Positions 57,252 through 64,000 of a stretch of 64,000 nucleotides of DNA are shown here, one piece after another. The position numbers and the translations under genes were made by a program. Origin of the DNA: Staphylococcus microti (lineage in GTDB: Bacteria > Bacillota > Bacilli > Staphylococcales > Staphylococcaceae); assembly GCF_000934465.1 (NCBI RefSeq), contig NZ_JXWY01000009.1, positions 1-64,000 of the forward strand. The letters are read 5' to 3'. Positions within the stretch are counted from its first letter, which is position 1; each line of letters begins with the position of its first letter. Under the pieces are notes generated by a model. That model had not been told where the DNA came from, searched no databases, and saw only the letters and a list, made by a program, of their open reading frames with translations.

Positions 57252-58151
57252 TTAATTTACAAGAATTTTCATTGCCAGTAAAACAGAGTTGATTTTGTTT
57301 GACATGGCGTCTGCTCTTGATGTTAAGACGATTGGAAAATTTGCACCTAACACGACGCTTGCAACACGCGCACGTCCAAAATAAGTGAGTGACTTATAGA
57401 GTGCGTTGCCGACATCTAAATGCGGCACGATAATGACGTCTGCATCACCAGCAACTTCAGACTGAATGCCTTTTTGAATCGCACTCTTTTTATCAATGAT
57501 ATTGTCTAATGCCAACGGCCCGTCTACTTTAACATTCACTTTATGACTATGAGCTTTAAAATCTTCTTTAAGTTCAGCCGCTTGTACAGAAGATGCGAGT
57601 TTGGGATTCGGCGTTTCAGTTGAAGATAGCAATGCCACTTTCAACTGTGCGTAACCAAGTTCTGCAGCAAACGTTGTAATATTGCCAATCATTGAAGTCA
57701 TGTCTGCTTTCGTTGGTTGAATATTTAAAGCAACATCTGAAATAAACAACGGCTTATGATATGCAGGAATATCACACACAGCGACATGGTTTAAAAAATG
57801 TTGCCCCTGTGCACTATGGTGTCTTAACACGGCAGACAAAATTTTAGCGGTTGAAATATGCCCTTTCATCAAAATATCGGCCTGATGATTATTTAAATCG
57901 TTTAAACACTGTTCAAGTGTTGCTTCTTCCGTTTCATAAGTGTGCATCGTAATTCGTGTTAGTAATTGAGGTGCTAAATCAAATGAACGTATCAATTCCG
58001 AAACATCTTGATGATTATAAAAGGTAAATGTTGCAGAAGTTGTTTCAAGCACACGAATGACAACGCGAATGGTTGCTTCATTATGTGCGTTGACTACAGC
58101 AATGCGTGCATGATGTGATGTGTCTTGCGTTAACAATTGATCGAATGACAT
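57252..58151 (-). CDS. ptb: Phosphate butyryltransferase
   Basis: 299 residues; transfers the acyl group from CoA to phosphate, ahead of Buk. Recognised by the PTA_PTB fold with ILMKGHISTAKIL, DVALNIQPTK and the C-terminal VGNALYKSLTYFG…ADAMSNKINSVLLA. Phosphotransacetylase is an alternative but the buk partner and lengths point to Ptb. ATG at 58151 has AAGGTGGG upstream; 14 further in-frame codons overlap recN. First bkd-cluster gene after recN. No bcd gene sits between ptb and buk, unlike B. subtilis. Confidence 0.93.
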   Translation of the reverse strand: MSFDQLLTQDTSHHARIAVVNAHNEATIRVVIRVLETTSATFTFYNHQDVSELIRSFDLAPQLLTRITMHTYETEEATLEQCLNDLNNHQADILMKGHISTAKILSAVLRHHSAQGQHFLNHVAVCDIPAYHKPLFISDVALNIQPTKADMTSMIGNITTFAAELGYAQLKVALLSSTETPNPKLASSVQAAELKEDFKAHSHKVNVKVDGPLALDNIIDKKSAIQKGIQSEVAGDADVIIVPHLDVGNALYKSLTYFGRARVASVVLGANFPIVLTSRADAMSNKINSVLLAMKILVN

Positions 58152-58164
58152 AACTAATCCCACC

Positions 58165-59847
58165 TTATGCATTAAATGCTTGATTTTGTTCAATCATTTC
58201 TTTGGCACTTTGCTTCGTTAATTCAGTAACAGTTGCACCGGAAATCATACGTGCCACTTCTTCAACACGTGCGTCGCCAGTTAATTCTTTGACAGCTGTC
58301 GTTGTGCGGTCATCTTTTTCTCGCTTGGAAATATAAAGATGGTGGTCTGACATAGATGCAACTTGTGGTAAGTGTGAAATACAAATGACTTGGATAACAT
58401 TTGCAATTTGTTTCATCTTTTCTGCCATTTTTTGTGCAGCTTGACCTGAGACGCCAGAATCCACTTCATCAAATAAAATTGCCGTTTGTCCACGTGAACG
58501 GACAAAAATGCTTTTTAATGCCAACATAATACGTGAAAGTTCTCCACCACTTGCAATTTTGTTTAAACTTTTCAGTGGCTCACCTTTGTTCGGACTGATT
58601 AAAAATTCAATATGCTCAATCCCATCTTTTTGTGGTTTCTCATAGGGTTTAAATGAAATTTCTAAATTGGCGTCTTTCATTTGTAAATTTTGTATTTCTT
58701 GTACGATGTGATCGCGTAATGTACGTGCTACTTTTCGACGCGCTTGAGATAACTGCTGTCCATCAACAATTAACTGCTTAGATAATTTTTCAATATCTGC
58801 ACGCAATTGCGAAGTGCTTTCTTCATAGTTCTCAATTTTGTTGATTTCATCTTCTAATTTTGATTGATATTTAATTAAGTCGGCGATGTCTTTACCATAT
58901 TTACGTTTTAAGTTGTTCAGTAAATTCATACGTGATTCCAACTCATTTAACATTTGTTCATCAAATTCATTTTGGTTCATTTCATCGTAAAGTTGGTGTT
59001 TTGCGTCCTCTAGCGTATAGTAAAACTGATCCACTTGCTCTTTTAGTTGCGCATACGTATTTGGCAAAATTTGATCAATTTGCTGTAATTGTGTGCTTAA
59101 TTCATGCAAACGATCGGTAATCGCATGTTCGTCAGTTAAAGTAACGTAAGCATTGTTTAACGCAAGACTTAATTGCTCAGAATTTTGAATACGTTTAATA
59201 TCCACCTCAAGTTGTGCCACTTCATCTGCTTGTAATTTCGCTTCTTTTAACTCGTCAAATTGAAACTTCATCAAGTCCAAACGTTGTAATAGCGCTTGAT
59301 CGGCAGATTCTAATTCAGCCAACTCAGTCAATTTCTCTTGATGTTGCACATACGTTTGGCGATATGTTTCTAACGCATCATCATAAGCACCATCCGCATA
59401 GCGGTCGAGTAACGTAACATGATATTTTTGTTTTAATAATGCTTGTGTTTCATGTTGCCCGTGAATGTCGAGCAGTTCTTGCATAACTTGTCTTAAGTCG
59501 TGTAACGTCACCGTTTGATTATTGATACGACAAATGCTTTTACCAGAATTAAAAATTTCACGTTTTACGATTAAAAAATCTTCATTAATATCAATGCCTA
59601 ACTGGCTCAACATGCGAATCGCTTCTTGGGCGTGATCAATATCGAAAAGCCCTTCAATAATCGCTTTTTTCTCACCATGACGTACAAAGTCAGATGATGC
59701 GCGCATGCCAATGAGTTGTCCGATTGCATCAATAATAATAGATTTACCCGCACCTGTTTCACCACTTAATACGGTTAAACCATCTGAAAATTGAATTTCA
59801 AGTTCATCAATAATCGCAAATTGTTTAATTGATAGACTTTGTAACAT
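58165..59847 (-). CDS. recN: DNA repair protein RecN
   Basis: SMC-like ATPase of 560 residues acting early at double-strand breaks. N-terminal Walker A GETGAGKS (about 30–37), two coiled-coil arms (about 150–360) and the C-terminal ASGGELSRIMLALK signature with Walker B AILFDEVDSGVSG. Length and layout are standard. It lies 13 bp after argR and 13 bp before ptb, so one transcript argR–recN(–ptb…) is likely. The argR–recN pairing is conserved in Firmicutes. Confidence 0.97.
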   Translation of the reverse strand: MLQSLSIKQFAIIDELEIQFSDGLTVLSGETGAGKSIIIDAIGQLIGMRASSDFVRHGEKKAIIEGLFDIDHAQEAIRMLSQLGIDINEDFLIVKREIFNSGKSICRINNQTVTLHDLRQVMQELLDIHGQHETQALLKQKYHVTLLDRYADGAYDDALETYRQTYVQHQEKLTELAELESADQALLQRLDLMKFQFDELKEAKLQADEVAQLEVDIKRIQNSEQLSLALNNAYVTLTDEHAITDRLHELSTQLQQIDQILPNTYAQLKEQVDQFYYTLEDAKHQLYDEMNQNEFDEQMLNELESRMNLLNNLKRKYGKDIADLIKYQSKLEDEINKIENYEESTSQLRADIEKLSKQLIVDGQQLSQARRKVARTLRDHIVQEIQNLQMKDANLEISFKPYEKPQKDGIEHIEFLISPNKGEPLKSLNKIASGGELSRIMLALKSIFVRSRGQTAILFDEVDSGVSGQAAQKMAEKMKQIANVIQVICISHLPQVASMSDHHLYISKREKDDRTTTAVKELTGDARVEEVARMISGATVTELTKQSAKEMIEQNQAFNA

Positions 59848-59860
59848 CTTTATCGCATCC

Positions 59861-60313
59861 TTATAACATATTGAAAATTTGTGTTTTAATTACATCTGCG
59901 TCTGCTGTACTACGACAAATAATCAAACACGTGTCGTCGCCACAAATCGTTCCTAAAACTTCTTCCCAATCAATCTGGTCTAGAATTGCACCAATCGATT
60001 GTGCGTTACCTGGAAGTGTTTTAAGCACAAGTAAATTTTCAGCACCGTCAATTTTAACAAATGAGTCCATCAGATAGCGCCCTAACTTTTCAAGTGGATG
60101 ATAGCGTCTATCATTCGGCAAACTATAGATATATTGTCCTGTTGGTGTCGGTACTTTAATGAGTTGTAGTTCTTTTATGTCACGAGAAACAGTTGCTTGC
60201 GTAACATTCATATCGAAATGATTCAGTCTTTTAACAAGTTCATCTTGCGTTTCAATCTGTTCATTAGAAATAATCTCTCTAATTTTTATATGTCTTACCG
60301 ATTTCTTAGGCAT
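59861..60313 (-). CDS. argR: Arginine repressor ArgR/AhrC
   Basis: 150-residue hexameric regulator of arginine synthesis and breakdown. N-terminal winged helix ([37 protein letters not shown] is the recognition region) and C-terminal arginine-binding domain with [14 protein letters not shown] (the GDDT motif that binds arginine). ATG at 60313 follows GGGGTG; a GTG three codons earlier lies inside that site. An ARG-box-like operator overlaps its own promoter. Confidence 0.95.
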   Translation of the reverse strand: MPKKSVRHIKIREIISNEQIETQDELVKRLNHFDMNVTQATVSRDIKELQLIKVPTPTGQYIYSLPNDRRYHPLEKLGRYLMDSFVKIDGAENLLVLKTLPGNAQSIGAILDQIDWEEVLGTICGDDTCLIICRSTADADVIKTQIFNML

Positions 60314-60329
60314 ATTTTGCACCCCATAA

Positions 60330-60352
60330 CGAATATTTATACATTGATTTTA
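60330..60352 (-). promoter_or_regulatory. argR promoter (-10) with overlapping ARG box
   Basis: Leftward TGCTAAAAT (extended -10, TAAAAT at 60347–60352) is followed immediately by TGTATAAATATTCG (60330–60343), which fits TGAATwwwwATTCA at 12 of 14 positions. The overlap with the start-site region suits autorepression. The rest of 60353–60570 is AT-rich without a visible gene. Confidence 0.6.
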
Positions 60353-60574
60353 GCATATGTTAACGCTGAAACATAATGAAAACAGTTCCAACGAATGCTG
60401 TCACATAAAACAAACAGTAGATACCAATTGTATTGAAAAAGCGATTTAGCTTGCTTTTTATATGGCTGTATTGTAAAAATAACACATTTATTAAAATGAC
60501 AGCCCTATCTGTGCATGTTTTTCAAATTTTGTATAGAATTGTATATCGTGTATAGTTTTGACACGATCATTTCA

Positions 60575-60617
60575 TGAAAATAGAGGTTGGACATCTCTAC
60601 ACTGTCACAACCTCTAT
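60575..60617 (-). terminator. Terminator of dxs
   Basis: ATAGAGGTTG (60580–60589) and CAACCTCTAT (60608–60617); leftward the stem runs into TTTTCATG. It ends the xseA–xseB–ispA–dxs transcript before argR. Confidence 0.8.
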
Positions 60618-60626
60618 CGTTGATTT

Positions 60627-62498
60627 CTATTCGTTTAAAAGTGCTACAACTGTCTGTTCGATAGACGTTGCATCTAAACCAATATCAGTTAAAATACGTT
60701 CAACATCGCCATGTTCGATATACACATCATCAATGCCTAAACGTTTAATTGTATTGCGATATGCATGGTCAGTGATGAAGTTACTAATTTGACTACCTAG
60801 ACCACCATTGAGCATATTTTCTTCAACCGTCACAATCGGTATATTGGATTTTCCAAGTTCATGCAACATTTCAGTGTCCATCGGCTTAATATAGCGTGCG
60901 TTAATCACATGTGCATGAATACCTTGTTGTTTCAATGAATCTGCAACTTGCGCAATTGTTTCTACTGTAGGTCCGTAACTGATTAGCGCAACATCAGCAC
61001 CGTCCGTTAATGTTTCCCAACGACCAATTGGTAAATGTTGACGTTCTGCATTAATCGCTACACCAAGACCATTACCTCGTGGGTATCTAATAGCAATAGG
61101 TCCTTGTTCATAATGCATCGCAGTGTAGACCATATCTTTTGCTTCATTTTCATCTTTTGGCATCATGACAGTCATATTTGGAAACTGTGTTAAAAAGCCA
61201 ATATCGTACACGCCTTGATGTGTTTCACCGTCTGCCCCTACTAATCCCGCACGATCGACACCAAAAATAACATTTAAGTTTTGTCGATCGACGTCGTGTA
61301 ACACTTGGTCATAGGCACGTTGCAAAAATGTCGAATAAATCGCGACGTAAGGCTTCATACCTTCTATAGCAAAGCCGGCCGCCATCGTTACAGCATGTTG
61401 TTCTGCAATACCGACATCAAAAAATTGCTCAGGCAGTTCGGATTGGAACTTCGTCAATTTTGAACCGACTGGCATCGCTGGTGTGATGGCTACAACACGT
61501 TTGTCGTTACGTGCGTATGATAAAATCTCATCAGACATCAATTGGCTCCATGATGGTCCTTTTGCCTGTCCTTTAATTTGTTCGCCTGTTTCCAGCTTGT
61601 ATGGTCCTAGACCGTGCCAAGTTCCAATTTTATCGTTTTCGGCAGGATGGTAGCCCTTACCTTTTTTAGTAACCACATGAATTAACACTGGTTTGTTGAT
61701 AGAATCAGCTGTTTTTAATGCGTTTTCCAGTTCTTCAAAATTATGACCATCAACAGGTCCAATATAGCGAATACCTAATTCTTCAAAAAAGGCACCGTCC
61801 ACAACTAAATATTTTAAACTATCTTTAATTCGATCTGCTGATTCACGCAAGCGACTTCCCCCTGGTAGTCGGCTTAACACAGTTTCAGCATCTACTTTTA
61901 AGCGGTTATAACCTTGATTCATACGAATGCGACCGAGCATATTATGCATCGCACCAACATTCGGTGCAATACTCATCTCGTTATCATTTAAAATAATCGT
62001 CATATTCGTACGATCATGGCCAATATTATTTAAAGCTTCTAATGCCATACCGCCTGTTAGCGCCCCATCACCAATAACTGGTACGACTTGATGATGTTGA
62101 TTTAATATATCACGTGCTTTTGCCATACCCATTGCGGCAGACAAAGAAGTGGAGCTATGTCCAGCTTCCCACACATCGTGTTCTGACTCTCTTAATTTCG
62201 GGAATCCGCATAACCCTTTATATTGTCTTAATGTATCAAATTGGTTCGCTCGGCCAGTCAAAATTTTATGGATATAGCTTTGATGGCCAACATCCCAAAT
62301 AATTTTATCTTTCGGGCTGTCGTAGTGTTTATGTAAAGCAATCGTAAGCTCTACGACACCGAGATTGGCACCGATATGCCCACCTGTAACAGCGCAAGTT
62401 TCTATTAAAAATTGACGTATATCCTGACTGAGTGATTCAAGTTGTTGAACAGAAAGACTCTTTAAGAATGACGGATCCTGTATCGTACGTATATCCAT
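60627..62498 (-). CDS. dxs: 1-deoxy-D-xylulose-5-phosphate synthase
   Basis: First enzyme of the MEP isoprenoid pathway; condenses pyruvate and glyceraldehyde-3-phosphate with thiamine diphosphate. 623 residues: catalytic His in [18 protein letters not shown] motif [16 protein letters not shown] ending in the Asn, pyrimidine-domain [18 protein letters not shown], and IRYPRGNG. Complete, undamaged frame with its own ribosome site (AAAGGGTG). Synteny (ispA–dxs–…–argR–recN) is that of B. subtilis, without the yqxC gene. Mevalonate-using staphylococci lack it. Confidence 0.97.
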   Translation of the reverse strand: MDIRTIQDPSFLKSLSVQQLESLSQDIRQFLIETCAVTGGHIGANLGVVELTIALHKHYDSPKDKIIWDVGHQSYIHKILTGRANQFDTLRQYKGLCGFPKLRESEHDVWEAGHSSTSLSAAMGMAKARDILNQHHQVVPVIGDGALTGGMALEALNNIGHDRTNMTIILNDNEMSIAPNVGAMHNMLGRIRMNQGYNRLKVDAETVLSRLPGGSRLRESADRIKDSLKYLVVDGAFFEELGIRYIGPVDGHNFEELENALKTADSINKPVLIHVVTKKGKGYHPAENDKIGTWHGLGPYKLETGEQIKGQAKGPSWSQLMSDEILSYARNDKRVVAITPAMPVGSKLTKFQSELPEQFFDVGIAEQHAVTMAAGFAIEGMKPYVAIYSTFLQRAYDQVLHDVDRQNLNVIFGVDRAGLVGADGETHQGVYDIGFLTQFPNMTVMMPKDENEAKDMVYTAMHYEQGPIAIRYPRGNGLGVAINAERQHLPIGRWETLTDGADVALISYGPTVETIAQVADSLKQQGIHAHVINARYIKPMDTEMLHELGKSNIPIVTVEENMLNGGLGSQISNFITDHAYRNTIKRLGIDDVYIEHGDVERILTDIGLDATSIEQTVVALLNE

Positions 62499-62564
62499 TT
62501 TATATCACCCTTTATCTTTATCTCTTACGATTATACCCCATTTATCTACCGAGATATAGATAAT

Positions 62565-63446
62565 TTAATTTTGACGTTGATAAAAAAGCTTTAACAAATA
62601 ATCAAGGTTTTCTGTGTTATATGTTTGAGACAACGTTGATAAAATCTGTTCAGCCTCTTCAACGTGTTGTGCTAAAATTGATTCTGCTTTTTCACGCCCT
62701 AATAATGTAACGTATGTAGACTTGTCATTCATATCGTCACTACCCGTTTGTTTACCTAATGCTTCCGTAGTTCCAAATAAATCGAGCAAATCATCTTTAA
62801 TTTGAAAAATAATCCCTAAATGATTTGCAAATGTAATTAGTTGTTTTTGTATGTCATTATCAACATGCGCAATAATCGTTGCTGCTTCAATGGCGAAACG
62901 TATCAATGCACCTGTTTTATGCATATGAATTTGTTCTAATGTCGACAGATCAACGGCTTTCGATTCACTTTGCATATCGAGCGTTTGACCACCGACCATA
63001 CCTTGATGACCACTAGCAAGACTCAACGCTGAAACCAGTTGAATACGTGTTTCAGCAGATAATGTTGTATCGTTGCTAATATATTCAAATGCCTTTGTTA
63101 AGAGTGCGTCGCCAGCCAATATCGCTAACCATTCACCATACACTTTATGATTTGTTGGTTTGCCACGTCGTAGGTTGTCATCATCCATAGCAGGTAGATC
63201 ATCATGAATTAATGAATACGTGTGTATCATTTCAAGCGCAATTGCTGTATTGAGTCCCTTGTCTTCACTTTTAGGTTGCAACATATCTAGTGTTGCTAAC
63301 AATAACAATGGACGAACACGCTTGCCACCCGCTTTCAAAGAATAAATCATACTCTCTTCAAGTTGTGTATGAAGCTGCGACTTTTCAATACTGTGATCAA
63401 GTGCATCATTAAAAGTGGCTAATAACTTATTCAGACTTTGATTCAT
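62565..63446 (-). CDS. ispA: Farnesyl diphosphate synthase
   Basis: Makes C15 farnesyl diphosphate from IPP and DMAPP, for undecaprenyl phosphate, heme A and (via HepS/T) menaquinone. 293 residues: first Asp-rich motif [16 protein letters not shown] has the two extra residues of bacterial (type II) FPP synthases, second motif KDDLLDLFG, and KTGALIRFA upstream of it. It overlaps xseB by 20 bp; GAGG precedes the ATG. Sits directly ahead of dxs, so supply and elongation of isoprene units are co-expressed. Confidence 0.96.
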   Translation of the reverse strand: MNQSLNKLLATFNDALDHSIEKSQLHTQLEESMIYSLKAGGKRVRPLLLLATLDMLQPKSEDKGLNTAIALEMIHTYSLIHDDLPAMDDDNLRRGKPTNHKVYGEWLAILAGDALLTKAFEYISNDTTLSAETRIQLVSALSLASGHQGMVGGQTLDMQSESKAVDLSTLEQIHMHKTGALIRFAIEAATIIAHVDNDIQKQLITFANHLGIIFQIKDDLLDLFGTTEALGKQTGSDDMNDKSTYVTLLGREKAESILAQHVEEAEQILSTLSQTYNTENLDYLLKLFYQRQN

Positions 63447-63651
63447 CGCTATCCTCAGCCTCTTCTTTAATTAGTTTTGATACTTTGTTCTCGGCCTCTT
63501 TTAATGTTTTTTCACATGCTTTTGAAAGTGTCATCCCTTTTTGATAAAGCGCTAATGACTCTTCTAATGACACCGTATCGTTATCCAATTGTTTCACTAT
63601 TTCTTCTAATTCATGCATCATTGCTTCAAATGATTGATTATCTGTTGTCAT
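63427..63651 (-). CDS. xseB: Exodeoxyribonuclease VII small subunit
   Basis: 74-residue helical hairpin; [33 protein letters not shown] is the family core. Several copies wrap each XseA to form the single-strand exonuclease VII. The start overlaps the xseA stop by 14 bp and the end overlaps ispA, so the three are translationally coupled. Acidic tail. Confidence 0.95.
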   Translation of the reverse strand: MTTDNQSFEAMMHELEEIVKQLDNDTVSLEESLALYQKGMTLSKACEKTLKEAENKVSKLIKEEAEDSDESKSE

Positions 63652-64000
63652 CGTTACACCTTACCTTTTCAATAATTGCATCTACCGAGCCATCTTTCAT
63701 GGTAATTTCAATATAATCACCCATCGTTAAATCCTGACTACGCGTGACGACGTCATCATCTTTTTTAACAATTGAGTAGCCACGTAACATCGTTTTTGTC
63801 GGACTAAGATTGTCGAGTGATGCAACTTGTTGTATGAGTGATTGTTTTTTTTGCGTCAAAATGCGGTTGAGCTGTTTATCAAGCTGTTCACGTGATTGTT
63901 GCACAGTTAGTTGATTACGTTTAATCGCTTCATAGAAATGGCGAAGTCGAAAACGTTGTTCAACGAATTTAAGGCGTTGCTGCTCTGATTGAATTCTACT
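63638..64000 (-). CDS. xseA: Exodeoxyribonuclease VII large subunit, C-terminal part, cut by window edge
   Basis: The frame stays open to the last base of the window; 120 residues are visible. They are Gln/Arg-rich coiled coil ([15 protein letters not shown]…; [17 protein letters not shown]) ending in the small C-terminal beta segment [21 protein letters not shown]…[15 protein letters not shown], which is diagnostic for XseA. The complete family is about 445 residues, so the OB fold and catalytic core lie beyond the edge. Position before xseB confirms it. Confidence 0.95.
   Translation of the reverse strand, partial: SRIQSEQQRLKFVEQRFRLRHFYEAIKRNQLTVQQSREQLDKQLNRILTQKKQSLIQQVASLDNLSPTKTMLRGYSIVKKDDDVVTRSQDLTMGDYIEITMKDGSVDAIIEKVRCNDDNR

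Overview
The window is a chromosomal segment of a low-GC Gram-positive bacterium, almost certainly a Staphylococcus. Diagnostic content is srrAB, ebpS (elastin-binding protein), the bacillithiol genes bshA, ypdA and brxB, a staphylococcal-type DinG with an exonuclease domain, and Bacillus-like gene order throughout. The dxs gene (MEP isoprenoid pathway) sits in the argR–ispA interval. S. aureus and S. epidermidis make isoprenoids by the mevalonate route, whereas the S. intermedius/S. hyicus/S. schleiferi clade is reported to use MEP. The animal-associated (pseudintermedius-like) clade is therefore the best guess; the species cannot be fixed from sequence alone.

Layout. 1–0.5 kb: the 3' end of an IS605-type element (C-terminal TnpB plus its structured right end/omegaRNA). 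0.5–8.4 kb: leftward run mazG-like–bshA–cca–birA–dinG–asnS (bacillithiol, tRNA maturation and charging, biotinylation). 8.7–18.6 kb: leftward hepS–menG–hepT–ndk–aroC–aroB–aroA–ypiA–ypiB–ypjA–yugP (menaquinone side chain, shikimate pathway, a MurA-turnover factor). 18.6–19.1 kb: a gene-free island of strong hairpins. 19.1–24.1 kb: cmk–rpsA, der–gpsA and hup. 24.2–25.5 kb: rightward ansA and a solitary YefM-type antitoxin. 25.7–31.4 kb: ypdA, ebpS, recS–ypbB and divergent fer. 31.5–32.3 kb: ribU behind an FMN riboswitch. 32.3–37.5 kb: scpA–scpB–rluB, then srrA–srrB. 37.6–50.9 kb: xerD, fur, nudF, oxidoreductases, proC, rnz, zwf, gnd, a PepT-like peptidase, a 33-codon Prli42-type membrane peptide and an aromatic-acid exporter. 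50.9–60.3 kb: argR–recN–ptb–buk–lpdV–bkdAA–bkdAB–bkdB and brxB. 60.6–64.0 kb: xseA (cut by the edge)–xseB–ispA–dxs.

How the genes connect. DXS feeds IPP/DMAPP synthesis, which IspA and HepS/HepT extend to the heptaprenyl chain that MenG's substrate carries, while AroA/B/C supply chorismate for the menaquinone ring; SrrAB in staphylococci responds to respiratory/quinone state. BshA makes bacillithiol, BrxB de-bacillithiolates proteins and YpdA recycles oxidised bacillithiol; Zwf and Gnd supply the NADPH. The Bkd complex turns branched-chain keto acids into acyl-CoA primers for branched fatty acids, and Ptb/Buk can convert these acyl-CoAs to acids with ATP gain.

No rRNA, tRNA, CRISPR array or prophage was seen. 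The window is mostly conserved core genome. The more unusual material is intergenic: a palindromic MITE-like repeat family with three copies, two other short dispersed repeat families, a 47-bp tandem minisatellite and the hairpin island at 18.8–19.1 kb. Other points of note are an SrrB without any cysteine, a toxin-less antitoxin and the dxs locus.
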